Shown: positions 1 to 9,480, numbered from the stretch's first letter. The stretch: 64,000 nucleotides of DNA from Streptomyces sp. NL15-2K (GCF_030551255.1 NZ_CP130630.1:7979501-8043500), one strand, 5' to 3'. Numbers and translations: made by a program. Notes: generated from the sequence alone by a model not told the origin.

Positions 1-2942
1 TCGCCGGTGGCGTCCGCCATGAGCTGCTCGGCCGCGGCGGCCGCCTCGGCCCGAACCCGCTCGGCCTCCGCGATCGTCTCCGACCGCAGCCGCTCCGCCT
101 CGGCGACCGTCTCCTGCCGCAGCCGGTCGGTGTCCGCGACCGTCTCCGTGGTGAGCCGCTCCGCCTCGTTGCGCGCCTCGGTGATGAGGGTGTCCGCCTG
201 GGTGGCCGCGTCCGACCGGATGCGGTTGGCGTCCTCGCGGGCCTCCGCCCGGGTGCGCGACGCCGCCTGCTCGGCCTCGGCGATGGCCTCCGACGCCTCG
301 GTACGCACCCGCTGGGCGTGCTCGGAGGCGTCCGAGCGCAGCCGCTCCGCCTCCGCGATCGCCTCCGAGACCGTGCGCTCCGCAAGCGCCTTGGCGGCCT
401 CGGACTCCTCGCTCGCCTCCCGCCGGACGCGGCCGGCGTCCTCGGCGGCCCGCTCGCGCTCGGCATAGGCGTCGTGGCGGACCCGGTCCGCCTCCTCCTC
501 GGCCTCCCGGCGCGTACGGTCCGCCGCGTGCTCGGCGGCACTGCGCAGCCCGGTGATCTCCTCCTGGGCCTGCTCGTGCAGCCCGGCGACCGAGTCCCGC
601 ACCTGCTGGGCGTGCTGCTCGGCGGCCGACACCATCTCGGTGGCGCGCCGGTCGGCCTCCTCGACCAGACGTACGGCCTCGGTCTGCGCCTCCTCCACGC
701 GCCTGCGCGCCGAGGCCAGCAGCTCCTCGCTCTGCTCGCGGGCCCGCCCTCGCTCCTGGTCGGCCTCCTGCCGCGCCGCGCCCAGGTACTCCTCGGCCTC
801 GCGCCGACGCCGGTTGGCCTCCTCCTGCGCGGCGGCCAGCGTCTCCGACGCCTCCGTCGACAGCCGCTCGGCAGCGGCCTGCGCCTCCGCCCGTACCCGA
901 TCGGCGGTGTCCTGCGCCTCCGACTTCATCCGCTCGGCCTCGGAGGCGGCCTCCGAGCGCAGGCGTACGGCGATGGCCTCGCCCTCGGCCCGGGAGGCGG
1001 ACGCGTCGGACGCGGCCTCGTCGCGCACCCGCTCGGCCTCGGCCTCGGCCTGCTCCTGGAGCGTGCGGATCCGCTCGGCGGCCTCGGTGCGCAGCCGCTC
1101 GGTCTCCTCGGCGGCCTCGCGGCGGATCCGCGCGCCCTCCTCGCGGGCGTCGGTCAGCGCCTGCTCGGCGGTGGCGAGACGCTGCTCGGCCTCGGTGTGC
1201 AGGCGGGTCAGTTCCTCGGCGGCCTCCGCGCGGCGGGCCTCTATGGCCTGCTCGGTCTCCTCGTGCAGTTCGCGCGCGGCCCGCTCGGCGTCGGCCTTGA
1301 TGCCCTCGGCCTGCTCGACGACCTCGGCGCGGTGCCGTTCGGCCTCCTTGCGCGTGCGGTCCAGGGTCTCCTCGGCCTGCCGGCGCAGCGTGGTCGCCCG
1401 CTCGATGGCCTCCGTGCGGACCTTCTCGCTGTCCGTGGTGGCCTTCTGGCGCAGCTCGTCCGCGTCGGCCTTGGCCTTGGACAGCAGCTCCTCGGCGGTC
1501 CTGGCCGCCTCCTCGATCTGCGCCACGGCCTCCTTGCGGGCCTCCGCGCGGATCTTCTCGCCCTCGGCGACCGCGTCGGCGCGCAGCTGCTCGGCCTCGC
1601 CACGCAGCCGGCGGGCCTCCTCCTGCAGCTCGACCGTCTTGGCGCGGTACTCCTTGGTGTCGTCCTTCGCCGCGCCCTTGAGCTGCTCGGCGATGTCGTG
1701 CGCCTCGGCCCGCAGCCGGTCCGCCTCGGCCTCGGCCTCGGTGCGGATCCGCTCGGCCTCCTCGGCGGCGGCCTTGGTGGTCCGCTTGGCGTCCTCCTGC
1801 GCTTTGTTGAGGACGTCCTCGGCCGTCTTGGCCGCCTTGGACAGCTGGGTCGCGCTCTCCTCGGCGGTGAGCGTCCGGGCCTTCTCGGCGGCCTCGGCGA
1901 GCAGCTTCTCGGCCTCGGCGCGGGCGTCCGCGACGATCTGCTCGGCGTCCGACTTGGTGGCCTCGGCCTCCTTGGTGGCCTCGGTGACCAGCCGGGCGAC
2001 CTGCTCCTTCGCCGTGCGCGTGCGCTGCTCGTTCGCCGACTCGGCGCTGGCGAGGGCCTTCTCGGCGGCCGCCTTGGCCTCGGTGACCAGCTTCTCCGCC
2101 TCGGCGCGCGCCTCGCGCAGCGCGGTGTCCGCCTCCGCGATGCGCTGCTCGGCGGCCCGGCTCAGCTCCTGGGCCTCGCGGCGGGCGGTCTCCGACTCCG
2201 TCGTGGTGGAGGTACGCAGCTTCTCGGCGTGGTCGGTGGCCTCCTGGGCCTGCGTGGAGGCGGCGTTCAGCAGCCGCTCGGCGTCCGTGCGGGCGCGGCG
2301 CAGCAGCTGCTCGGCCTCCGCGCGGGCGGCCTCGGCCTCGCTCTGCAGCCGCTGCCGGGCCTCGGCGGTCAGCCGCTCGGCCTCGGCGCGGGCGGCGGCC
2401 ATGGCCTGCTCGGCCTCCGCGCGGGACTCGTCGAGGAGCCGGCGGGCCTGCTGCTCGGTGCGGGCACGCAGCTGCTCGGCCCAGGCCACGTTCTCGTTGA
2501 CGTGCGTCTCGACGGTCTGCCGGCGCTCGGCGAGCTCCTGGTCGAGCTGCTGGCGGCGGGTGACCGCCTCCTGGTGCAGCTCCGCCTGGAGCCGCGCCGC
2601 CTGCTCGGCGTGCTCCTGGAGGATGCGCTGGGTCTGGGCGCGGGCCTGGCTCAGCTCGCGCTCGGCGTCCTGGCGCAGCTGGTCGGCCTGGATCTGGGCG
2701 TTGCGCAGCAGCTGCTCGGCCTGGTAGCCGAGGTCGCCGCCGTCGTAGGCGGGCCGGGACATGATGGTGCGGCGCGCCTCGTGCAACTTGGCGCGCAGCA
2801 CCTCGACCTGGTAGCCGAGGTCCTCGGCGTGCTGGATCGCCTTTTCCCGCTCGGTCTTGAGCCGATCCATCTCGGCCTCGAACCGAGAGAGGTGGTCGAC
2901 GTCAGCCGCCGGCTCTCGCTCCTGGCGTTCGTAGCCCCGCAC
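1..2942 (-). CDS. scy: Scy-type polarity coiled-coil protein, N-terminal part (partial)
   Basis: The frame is open from the GTG at 2942-2940 to the left edge, 980 codons without a stop, so the C-terminus lies outside the window. After the start (VRGYERQERE) the product is almost entirely Ala, Glu, Arg, Gln and Leu with repeated AEAERL-like blocks, which is what a very long hendecad coiled coil looks like. In Streptomyces, Scy is a filament-forming scaffold at the hyphal tip that works with DivIVA and FilP; the S. coelicolor protein is roughly 1,300 residues. GGGA lies about 8 nt upstream of the GTG; the nearby ATG is out of frame. Identity rests on composition, the start sequence and the neighbouring mce-thiolase-meaB order. 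The huge open frames on the plus strand here are shadows of this repetitive gene. Confidence 0.88.
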   Translation of the reverse strand, partial: MRGYERQEREPAADVDHLSRFEAEMDRLKTEREKAIQHAEDLGYQVEVLRAKLHEARRTIMSRPAYDGGDLGYQAEQLLRNAQIQADQLRQDAERELSQARAQTQRILQEHAEQAARLQAELHQEAVTRRQQLDQELAERRQTVETHVNENVAWAEQLRARTEQQARRLLDESRAEAEQAMAAARAEAERLTAEARQRLQSEAEAARAEAEQLLRRARTDAERLLNAASTQAQEATDHAEKLRTSTTTESETARREAQELSRAAEQRIAEADTALREARAEAEKLVTEAKAAAEKALASAESANEQRTRTAKEQVARLVTEATKEAEATKSDAEQIVADARAEAEKLLAEAAEKARTLTAEESATQLSKAAKTAEDVLNKAQEDAKRTTKAAAEEAERIRTEAEAEADRLRAEAHDIAEQLKGAAKDDTKEYRAKTVELQEEARRLRGEAEQLRADAVAEGEKIRAEARKEAVAQIEEAARTAEELLSKAKADADELRQKATTDSEKVRTEAIERATTLRRQAEETLDRTRKEAERHRAEVVEQAEGIKADAERAARELHEETEQAIEARRAEAAEELTRLHTEAEQRLATAEQALTDAREEGARIRREAAEETERLRTEAAERIRTLQEQAEAEAERVRDEAASDASASRAEGEAIAVRLRSEAASEAERMKSEAQDTADRVRAEAQAAAERLSTEASETLAAAQEEANRRRREAEEYLGAARQEADQERGRAREQSEELLASARRRVEEAQTEAVRLVEEADRRATEMVSAAEQHAQQVRDSVAGLHEQAQEEITGLRSAAEHAADRTRREAEEEADRVRHDAYAERERAAEDAGRVRREASEESEAAKALAERTVSEAIAEAERLRSDASEHAQRVRTEASEAIAEAEQAASRTRAEAREDANRIRSDAATQADTLITEARNEAERLTTETVADTDRLRQETVAEAERLRSETIAEAERVRAEAAAAAEQLMADATG

Positions 2943-3175
2943 TGCGCGGTCCCATCCGTCCCCTGGTCGCAAGTCTCTCCAAACGAGCTCCGTCCATCCG
3001 CCGAACGGGGCCCCCGGGGAATGGTGTCAGATCAACGGCGGAGCATGGGCTGCTGCCCCGTCGCTCGTCCCCCGAAACCCGGACCCCGGACTTGGTCCCG
3101 CTTTGACGGCAGGACCAGGTCGCCCTGGTTGGAGCGGCGACCGACCCCAACCCTACCGGCCCTTATGTACGGGGG

Positions 3176-3616
3176 TCAGTGCTCAGGTGACTCAACAGGC
3201 GCTGAAGTGACCAGTTCTGTCAGTACGCCGTGGCAGTCCTTGGGGTGAAGGAAGGTGATCCGTGACCCCATGGAGCCGCGTCGCGGCTCTTCGTACAGAA
3301 CGCGTACGCCCTTGTCCTTGATGCCGGCGGCCTCCGCGTCGACATCCGCCGTACCGAAGGCGATGTGATGGACGCCCTCGCCGTTCTTCGCCAGCCACTT
3401 CGCGACCGTGGAATCCTCCCGGGTCGGCTCCAGGAGCTGCAGGTACGACGCTCCGCCGTCGGACGTATCGTTGATCTTGAGCATGGCCTCGCGCACGCCC
3501 TGCTCCTCGTTGACCTCGGAGTGGAACACCTCGAAGCCGTACGTGGCCCGGTAGAACTCGACGGTCTTGTCGAGGTCGAAACAGGCGATCCCGATGTGGT
3601 CGATTCGAGTCAGCAT
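3176..3616 (-). CDS. mce: Methylmalonyl-CoA epimerase
   Basis: A 146-residue VOC-fold protein beginning MLTRIDHIGIACFDL, the usual length for the family. It interconverts (2R)- and (2S)-methylmalonyl-CoA, linking propionyl-CoA carboxylation to the B12 mutase and supplying extender units. Visible family features are the N-terminal DHIGIA strand with the metal-ligand His, GEGVHHIAF with a second His, and a C-terminal FLHPKDCHGVLTEL segment. It starts at the ATG at 3616 and runs away from the thiolase across a 150 bp divergent gap. Its position beside scy and upstream of a thiolase and meaB is the standard Streptomyces arrangement, so it probably serves the same acyl-CoA pathway. Confidence 0.93.
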   Translation of the reverse strand: MLTRIDHIGIACFDLDKTVEFYRATYGFEVFHSEVNEEQGVREAMLKINDTSDGGASYLQLLEPTREDSTVAKWLAKNGEGVHHIAFGTADVDAEAAGIKDKGVRVLYEEPRRGSMGSRITFLHPKDCHGVLTELVTSAPVESPEH

Positions 3617-3766
3617 GAATTCAGTGGAGCGCGCCGGAGGTGGTTACGCAACGTGCGCGCGATCACACGCTTCGCCGGATGACGGGGTGGTCTACCGCTC
3701 AGTACATTCGAAGTAAACCCTCGTTCACTCCTCGGCCTGTGCAGGCCGGTAAGGGGATCGCAGCTC

Positions 3767-4969
3767 ATGACTGGATCGAACAGCACGACCTCGGTGATCG
3801 TCGCGGGGGCCCGGACGCCCATGGGGCGGTTGCTGGGCTCGCTGAAGTCCTTCTCGGGAGCCGACCTCGGCGGCTTCGCGATCAAGGCCGCCCTCGACCG
3901 TGCGGGGATCGGTGGCGACCAGGTGCAGTACGTGATCATGGGCCAGGTGCTCCAGGCCGGGGCGGGACAGATCCCGGCACGCCAGGCCGCGGTCAAGGCC
4001 GGCATTCCGATGAACGTCCCGGCGCTCACCGTCAACAAGGTGTGTCTGTCCGGCCTCGACGCCATCGCGCTCGCCGACCAGTTGATCCGCGCGGGTGAGT
4101 TCGACGTGATCGTCGCGGGCGGCCAGGAGTCCATGACCAACGCCCCCCACCTGCTGCCGAAGTCCCGCGAGGGCTTCAAGTACGGCGCGGTGGAGATGAT
4201 CGACGCCATGGCGTACGACGGTCTGACCGACGCCTTCGAGAACATCGCCATGGGCGAGTCGACGGAGAAGCACAACACGCGGCTCGGCGTCGCCCGGCCG
4301 GAGCAGGACGAGGTGGCGGCCCTGTCCCACCAGCGGGCCGCCGCCGCGCAGAAGAACGGCCTGTTCGAGGCCGAGATCACCCCGGTCGAGATCCCGCAGC
4401 GCAAGGGCGAGCCGGTCGTCTTCAGCAAGGACGAGGGCATCCGCGCGGAGACGACGGCCGAGTCGCTGGGCAAGCTGCGTCCGGCGTTCTCCAAGGACGG
4501 CACGATCACGGCGGGGTCGTCCTCGCAGATCTCCGACGGTGCCGCCGCGGTCGTGGTGATGAGCAAGGCCAAGGCGCAGGAGCTCGGCCTGGAGTGGATC
4601 GCCGAGATCGGCGCCCACGGCAACGTGGCCGGTCCGGACAACTCCCTCCAGTCCCAGCCCTCCAACGCCATCCAGCATGCCCTGAAGAAGGAGGGCCTGG
4701 AGGTCGCCGACCTCGACCTGATCGAGATCAACGAGGCCTTCGCCGCGGTGGCGGTGCAGTCGATGAAGGACCTCGGAGTGTCCCCGGAAAGGGTGAACGT
4801 CAATGGTGGCGCCATCGCCCTGGGTCACCCGATCGGCATGTCCGGGGCCCGGCTCGTCCTGCACCTGGCGCTGGAGCTGAAGCGGCGCGGCGGCGGCGTG
4901 GGCGCGGCCGCGCTGTGCGGCGGCGGCGGTCAGGGTGACGCGCTGATCGTGCGGGTACCCAAGGCGTAA
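3767..4969 (+). CDS. Acetyl-CoA C-acetyltransferase (thiolase)
   Basis: A 400-residue biosynthetic-type thiolase, the normal length. It condenses two acetyl-CoA to acetoacetyl-CoA or cleaves the reverse. The nucleophile is Cys93 in [10 protein letters not shown]; the other catalytic residues are His354 in [12 protein letters not shown] and Cys384 in CGGGGQGD near the end. The ATG at 3767 follows a weak purine-rich site. meaB follows 58 bp downstream on the same strand, so the two are probably co-transcribed. With the divergent epimerase this makes a short-chain acyl-CoA block, likely feeding the ethylmalonyl-CoA route or short-chain fatty acid use; which of these is inference. Confidence 0.93.
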   Translation: MTGSNSTTSVIVAGARTPMGRLLGSLKSFSGADLGGFAIKAALDRAGIGGDQVQYVIMGQVLQAGAGQIPARQAAVKAGIPMNVPALTVNKVCLSGLDAIALADQLIRAGEFDVIVAGGQESMTNAPHLLPKSREGFKYGAVEMIDAMAYDGLTDAFENIAMGESTEKHNTRLGVARPEQDEVAALSHQRAAAAQKNGLFEAEITPVEIPQRKGEPVVFSKDEGIRAETTAESLGKLRPAFSKDGTITAGSSSQISDGAAAVVVMSKAKAQELGLEWIAEIGAHGNVAGPDNSLQSQPSNAIQHALKKEGLEVADLDLIEINEAFAAVAVQSMKDLGVSPERVNVNGGAIALGHPIGMSGARLVLHLALELKRRGGGVGAAALCGGGGQGDALIVRVPKA

Positions 4970-5027
4970 CCGCTTTACCGGTCTCTTCACTCGAACGGAT
5001 CTCGAGCAGATCTCGAACGGAGCTGTG

Positions 5028-5984
5028 ATGCAGGACGTCTCCACGCTGGTGGCCCAGGCCAGGGAGGGCCGGCCGCGCGCCGTGGCCCGCCTGATCTCCC
5101 TGGTGGAGGGGGCGTCCCCGCAGCTCAGGGAGGTCATGGAGGTATTGGCACCGCTGACGGGCGGGGCGTACGTGGTCGGCCTGACCGGCTCTCCGGGAGT
5201 CGGCAAGTCGACCTCTACCTCGGCCCTGGTGACGGCCTACCGCAAGCAGGGCAAACGGGTCGGCGTCCTGGCCGTCGACCCGTCCTCGCCGTTCTCGGGA
5301 GGAGCGCTGCTCGGCGACCGGGTCCGCATGTCGGAGCACGCCTCCGACCCCGGCGTCTACATCCGCTCGATGGCCACGCGCGGCCACCTCGGCGGCCTCG
5401 CCTGGGCCGCCCCCCAGGCCATCCGCGTCCTGGACGCGGCGGGCTGCGAGGTGATCCTGGTCGAGACGGTCGGCGTGGGCCAGTCGGAGGTCGAGATCGC
5501 CTCGCAGGCCGACACCTCGGTGGTCCTCCTGGCCCCCGGCATGGGCGACGGAATCCAGGCGGCCAAGGCGGGCATCCTGGAGATCGGTGACGTGTACGTC
5601 GTCAACAAGGCCGACCGGGACGGCGCGGACGCCACCGCCCGCGAGCTGAACCACATGCTCGGCCTCGGCGAGTCCCGCGGCCCCGGCGACTGGCGCCCAC
5701 CCATCGTCAAGACGGTCGCCGCGCGCGGCGAGGGCATCGAGGAAGTCGTCGAGGCACTGGAGAAGCATCGCGCGTGGATGGAGGAGCGGGGAGTCCTGGC
5801 GGAACGCCGGCTCGCTCGGGCCGCACGCGAGGTGGAGACCATCGCGGTCACGGCGTTGCGCGAGCGGATCGGCGACCTGCACGGCGACCGGCGGTTGAGC
5901 GCGCTGGCGGAGAAGATCGTCGCCGGGAGGCTGGATCCCTACCGGGCGGCGGACGAGCTGGTGGCGGGGCTCACGCAGGGCTGA
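5028..5984 (+). CDS. meaB: MeaB-type G3E GTPase, methylmalonyl-CoA mutase chaperone
   Basis: A protein of 318 residues with a P-loop GSPGVGKST at residues 54-62, a DPSSPFSGGALLGDR segment, VETVGVGQSE (switch region) and NKAD for guanine recognition. MeaB/ArgK proteins gate cofactor loading and protect B12-dependent acyl-CoA mutases. I chose the ATG at 5028 over the GTG three bases earlier because GGAG at 5019-5022 is properly spaced only for the ATG. It follows the thiolase closely. A client enzyme in this window is the isobutyryl-CoA mutase large subunit at 33.3 kb; a methylmalonyl-CoA mutase elsewhere is the more usual partner. Confidence 0.92.
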   Translation: MQDVSTLVAQAREGRPRAVARLISLVEGASPQLREVMEVLAPLTGGAYVVGLTGSPGVGKSTSTSALVTAYRKQGKRVGVLAVDPSSPFSGGALLGDRVRMSEHASDPGVYIRSMATRGHLGGLAWAAPQAIRVLDAAGCEVILVETVGVGQSEVEIASQADTSVVLLAPGMGDGIQAAKAGILEIGDVYVVNKADRDGADATARELNHMLGLGESRGPGDWRPPIVKTVAARGEGIEEVVEALEKHRAWMEERGVLAERRLARAAREVETIAVTALRERIGDLHGDRRLSALAEKIVAGRLDPYRAADELVAGLTQG

Positions 5985-6199
5985 CGAGAGCCGAACAGAG
6001 GACCAAACCGAGGACCGAACAGATGACCCAACCGAGGACCGAACCATGGTCAACTCCCGGTATCCGTTGATAAGTTGATACGCATGTTCCTCCTCTTGGC
6101 ATAGGGCTCGCCCCGGCCCGCGACCGGCACATGGCACCAGGCCACAGCCGTCGCGGCACTTCGGCGTCCCTTCTTCGCCTCCAGTAGAGGAACTTTCGC

Positions 6200-7462
6200 G
6201 TGTCCGCTGTGTCCTCGCGGCCCTCGTATGCCGCGGTACTCCGCATTCCGCACGCCCGCCGCACCTTCGCGGCCTCACTCGCCGCCCGGCTGTCGTACGG
6301 CGTGATCCCGCTCGCCTTGATGCTGTGCGTGACCCGGGCCACCGGGTCGTACGCCGTGGCCGGTGTCGTCATGGCGGTGTTCGGCGCCACGGTCGTCATC
6401 CTGTCGCCGTATCGCGCGGCCCTGGTCGACCGGTACGGCCCCCGCCGGGCCCTGCTGCCCATGACCCTGCTGCACGCGGGCCTGATCTGCGTGCTGGCGC
6501 TGGTGAGCCGGCACCCGGGCGTGCCCGCCGTGCTGCTCGGCGCGACCGCCGCCGTCACGGGCGCCTGCGCGCCCCCGCTCGGCCCCACCATGCGTACGGT
6601 GTGGGGCGAACTCGCCGCCGACCGGCTGCTGTTGCAGCGTGCGTACAGCCTCGACGGAGTCGCCGAGGAACTGCTCTACGTCATCGGCCCGCTGCTGGTC
6701 GGCGTGCTGGTCGGCTTCACCGCACCGACCGTCGGCCTGGTCCTCGGCGCGCTGCTCGTCGCGCTGGGGGCGCTCGCCTTCGTCACGTCACCGGCGGTCG
6801 GTGCGGTGCGTCCAGCGCGTCGCGCGAAGCCCGCGGGCGCGGGCGCGGGCCGGCGGACTTCGCTGGTCCCCGGCCGGGAACTGCTGCAACCGGTCGTCGT
6901 CTCGGCGGGCGTCGGCCTGTCGCTCAGCGCCGTCGACCTCCTGGTCGTCGCCTTCGCCGGGCAACGGCACTTCGGGGACGCCACCGTCGCCTGGGTGCTC
7001 GCGGCCCTGTCGGCGGGCAGCGCGGTCGGCGGCCTGCTCAACGGCGCCGTCGACTGGCGTACGCCCGCCCGTGTCCGCCTCCCGCTCCTCTCCGTGGGCC
7101 TGGGCCTCGCCCTGGCCGCCGCGGGCCTGGCCCCCGGCATCCTCACCCTCGCCGTGGCGGCCGCCTGCACGGGCCTGTTCGTCGCCCCGGCCCTGACGAC
7201 CGCCTACCTCATCGCCGACGAGGCGGCCCCGCCCGGCTTCCGCACCCAGGCGGGAGCATGGATCAACACCGCGGTGAACGCCGGGAGTTCGGCGGGGGCC
7301 GCGGTGACGGGGTTGCTGGTGGAGCGGTTGCCGCTGTGGGTGTGCTTCGCGGTGGCGGGCGGGGTGTCGGTGACGGCCGCGGTGATCGCGTGGGCGGCTG
7401 CGGGAGCGGGCCGCTCTGAGGGACGGGCCGCGTCTTTCAGCCCGTCCGGCGGGGTCTGGTGA
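6200..7462 (+). CDS. Major facilitator superfamily transporter
   Basis: A 420-residue membrane protein with about twelve hydrophobic segments and the loop-2/3 motif region around VDRYGPRRALLP, as in MFS efflux proteins. The substrate cannot be read from the sequence. The GTG at 6200 is preceded by GAGGAA. The 215 bp upstream hold short direct repeats of GAGGACCGAAC (about 5998-6048) and a GTATC/GATAC dyad at 6060-6081. The last residues (SFSPSGGVW) are encoded by a dispersed repeat that reappears at 12.9 kb, so the native C-terminus seems to have been replaced when the repeat and the istB fragment arrived. Confidence 0.85.
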   Translation: MSAVSSRPSYAAVLRIPHARRTFAASLAARLSYGVIPLALMLCVTRATGSYAVAGVVMAVFGATVVILSPYRAALVDRYGPRRALLPMTLLHAGLICVLALVSRHPGVPAVLLGATAAVTGACAPPLGPTMRTVWGELAADRLLLQRAYSLDGVAEELLYVIGPLLVGVLVGFTAPTVGLVLGALLVALGALAFVTSPAVGAVRPARRAKPAGAGAGRRTSLVPGRELLQPVVVSAGVGLSLSAVDLLVVAFAGQRHFGDATVAWVLAALSAGSAVGGLLNGAVDWRTPARVRLPLLSVGLGLALAAAGLAPGILTLAVAAACTGLFVAPALTTAYLIADEAAPPGFRTQAGAWINTAVNAGSSAGAAVTGLLVERLPLWVCFAVAGGVSVTAAVIAWAAAGAGRSEGRAASFSPSGGVW

Positions 7463-7478
7463 TGCCGTTCGGCAGTCT
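7438..7478. repeat. Single copy of the CCCGTCCGGCG / GATGCCGTTCGGCAGTCT repeat
   Basis: This 41 bp segment joins CAGCCCGTCCGGCG to GGGTCTGGTGATGCCGTTCGG. The same pieces make up the tandem array at 12868-13026. It covers the end and stop codon of the MFS gene and abuts the istB fragment. Confidence 0.75.
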
Positions 7479-7626
7479 TGAGAGGGGCTCCATCATCCTC
7501 ACCTCGAACAAGACCTTCAACGAATGGGGCCAGGTCTTCGGCGACGAGGTCCTCGCGACCGCCATCCTCGACCGCCTCCTGCACCACTGCGAAGTGATCT
7601 CCATCAACGGCCCGAGCTACCGCCTG
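7479..7626 (+). pseudogene. istB (IS21-family ATPase) C-terminal fragment
   Basis: Read from within 7459-7692, the frame encodes GSIILTSNKTFNEWGQVFGDE and then LDRLLHHCEVISINGPSYRL, a close match to the C-terminal third of IstB, the ATP-dependent helper of IS21 transposases. Only about 48 IstB-like residues remain, with no Walker motifs and no istA. Homology stops at SYRL and is followed by unrelated residues. This is a relic, not a working gene. It lies directly behind the dispersed repeat. Confidence 0.8.
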
Positions 7627-7825
7627 TACGCGACTCTGCCCTTCAGCTCGTACGCTGACAGTTGGGCAGCTGTGCCGCCGCGATCATCCTGATGACCAGG
7701 CGCCTTGCCCGGGGCCGGGCCGCACCACAAGCGGTGACAGCGTCCTCGCTGGCCCGAGCGGCCTGATTACTCAGCCGCTCCGGACCATCGCCCTTTGCGC
7801 CATGGCCGCACTGCCGTGGCCAGCC

Positions 7826-7875
7826 TTGACAGCTCCATATCGTTTCTCGATATTATCGAAAAACGATATGGAGCT
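7826..7875 (+). promoter_or_regulatory. Promoter overlapped by a 45-bp palindromic operator
   Basis: TTGACA at 7826-7831 is followed at 17-19 bp by GATATT/TATTAT (7849-7856). Positions 7831-7875 form a near-perfect inverted repeat (arms start AGCTCCATATCGTTT and return as AAACGATATGGAGCT) with two central mismatches. The palindrome covers the spacer and -10, so a bound protein would block transcription. The likely ligand is the HTH protein encoded downstream (inference). Confidence 0.85.
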
Positions 7876-7894
7876 TCGAGTGAGGGGGATCCAC

Positions 7895-8509
7895 ATGTCC
7901 GAGACGTCGCCCTGGTGGGTGCGGGCCAACAGCCATCTGCTGGAACTGGCCGTGGGGCTGGGGCTGTTACTGGTGGGCCTGTTCAAGGTCCTGTTTCCGA
8001 TACTGGGCGTCGTGGGCGCACCGTCGGCCACGACCGACACCCGCACGGTCGGCATCGACACCGCGGCCTCCATGCCTGACGTGACAGCTGCGGGACCGGT
8101 GACGCTCCGCGGGACCAGCCAGGCCGAACTGGTCTTCCATGACCCGGGCTTCGGGGACCGTCTGCTGCTGATCCTGCCCGGCCTGGTCAGCGCGGTTCTG
8201 CTGATCGTGATCCTCGAGGTTCTCATACGCCTGACGCGTACCTTCCATTCGGCGGACTTCTTCGCCCCGCAGAATTCTCGCCGCCTGCTTGTCATCTCGG
8301 GAGCCATCCTCCTGATCGCCACACTCCCCCCGGCCCTGGACGTCTTGACGACGAACCTCCTGCTCGACGGCACCCCATTGCAGCGCGCCGTCCACACCGC
8401 CTACTCCATCAACACCGTCGCGCTGTTCGGAGCCCTGCTGACCGCAGCCGCGGCCACGGCGTTTCGCCAGGGCACGCGACTGCGCGAGGACACCGAAGGG
8501 CTGGTCTGA
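7895..8509 (+). CDS. DUF2975 family membrane protein
   Basis: A 204-residue protein with four predicted membrane spans: a first near residues 15-45, one near 85-110, a third near 130-150 and a fourth near 170-190. DUF2975 proteins have no settled function and are almost always encoded next to a small Xre/YozG-like HTH protein, as here. I start it at the ATG at 7895, which has GAGGGGGA at the right distance, rather than at the in-frame ATG at 7868 inside the operator. Codon 25 (7967-7969) is TTA, rare in Streptomyces and read by the bldA tRNA, so translation may be developmentally delayed. The stop overlaps the next start (TGATG). Confidence 0.85.
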   Translation: MSETSPWWVRANSHLLELAVGLGLLLVGLFKVLFPILGVVGAPSATTDTRTVGIDTAASMPDVTAAGPVTLRGTSQAELVFHDPGFGDRLLLILPGLVSAVLLIVILEVLIRLTRTFHSADFFAPQNSRRLLVISGAILLIATLPPALDVLTTNLLLDGTPLQRAVHTAYSINTVALFGALLTAAAATAFRQGTRLREDTEGLV

Positions 8510-8730
8510 TGCCTGCAGAGGACCCGCACGAGATCCACTGCCACCTCGACCGACTGCTGGCCGACCATGGCATGACCCTGGCCCAGCTCGCCGAGCGAGT
8601 CGGAGTGACCGTCGCGAACCTGTCCATCCTGAAGAACGACCGCGCCAAAGCGATCCGCTACAGCACACTCACCGCGATCTGCCGTGAACTCCACTGCCAG
8701 CCAGGCGACGTACTCACCTTCGGCGAATAG
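8509..8730 (+). CDS. Small Cro/CI-type HTH regulator paired with DUF2975
   Basis: A 73-residue single-domain helix-turn-helix protein: MTLAQLAERVGVTVANLSILKNDRAKAIRYSTL is a typical Xre recognition unit, ending CRELHCQPGDVLTF. It overlaps the DUF2975 stop by one base, so the two are translationally coupled. Family members act as repressors of their own operon; the palindrome at 7831-7875 is the obvious site. No effector domain is present, so any signal would have to come through the membrane partner (inference). Confidence 0.88.
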   Translation: MPAEDPHEIHCHLDRLLADHGMTLAQLAERVGVTVANLSILKNDRAKAIRYSTLTAICRELHCQPGDVLTFGE

Positions 8731-8764
8731 TAAGACCACGACACCGCAGGCCGGGCAGCCGTCA

Positions 8765-9480
8765 TGAGCAGCCCTGGCCTGCGGCACGCTTGCACGACGT
8801 CCGTGGATCTCCCCGCCGCAGGGCGGACGGCCGCCGAAACACGGCAAGGAGTTCCGCTTCGCCAAGCCGGAGACCTGGGGCGAGCCCGACGCTGCAACGA
8901 CACAGGCCACCGACCGGTACGGCACCGCCCGAGCAATGGCCTGGGACCGCATCCACCCTCGGCTGACCACTCGCTCCGCCTGGATCGACCACACCGGTGA
9001 ACTTCCCATCATCGGGGGCACCTTGATCCGCCTACAGGTCGACCGCCTGCCCGGTGGCGGAAACCCAGTGCCTGTCTGTTTGTGGTCCTCTGCCACCGGC
9101 CTGACCGGCGATAGCGTCGACGTGCGCTGGCAGGCGTTTCTGAGGAGGTTCGACCTGGAGCACACCTTCCGGCTGATGAAGCAGACCCTCGGATGGACCC
9201 GACCGAAGCCCCGCACCCCCCCCGAGGCCGGCGACCGCTGGACGTGGCTCGTGATCGCCGCCCACACCCAACCTCCGGCTCACCCGCGAAGCCGCGGCGG
9301 ACCTTCGCCGCCCTTGGGAGAGGCCGACGAGCCCGCACGGCTCACCCCGGCCCGTGTCCGCCCGCACCTGGCCTGTCCGGCCCGTGCACCGAAACCATCA
9401 ACACCCTGACCAGGAAGGCTGCTTGGACCCAAGAATCGCCGTCCCACGCCCCGCTATGAGGTCGGGAAGACGACCAGACG
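8765..9480 (+). pseudogene. Decayed transposase, C-terminal half, frameshifted
   Basis: One frame reads GRPPKHGKEFRFAKPETWG, then YGTARAMAWDRIHPRLTTRSAW, LPIIGGTLIRLQVDRLP, FLRRFDLEHTFRLMKQTLGW and DRWTWLVIAAHTQ, ending at a stop at 9409. The characteristic end (GPKNRRPTPRYEVGKT) continues in another frame around 9420-9480. This is the C-terminal part of a Streptomyces transposase-like family with a late frameshift; the N-terminal half is missing. No terminal inverted repeats are evident. The 277 bp that follow, up to the ABC transporter, show nothing I can name. Confidence 0.75.

Noticed and set aside
318..3248. A 976-codon open frame on the plus strand, and a 724-codon one at 553-2727
   Set aside because: Both are antisense to scy. 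Its repetitive, GC3-rich codons keep opposite frames open, and the products are Leu/Gly/Arg- or Ser/Arg-rich without motifs.
3725..5206. 493-codon minus-strand frame over the thiolase gene
   Set aside because: Composition is Arg/Gly/Asp/His-rich shadow of the thiolase, with no domain.
6084..6104. Six-codon frame upstream of the MFS gene as a leader peptide
   Set aside because: No ribosome site and no attenuator hairpin; probably chance.
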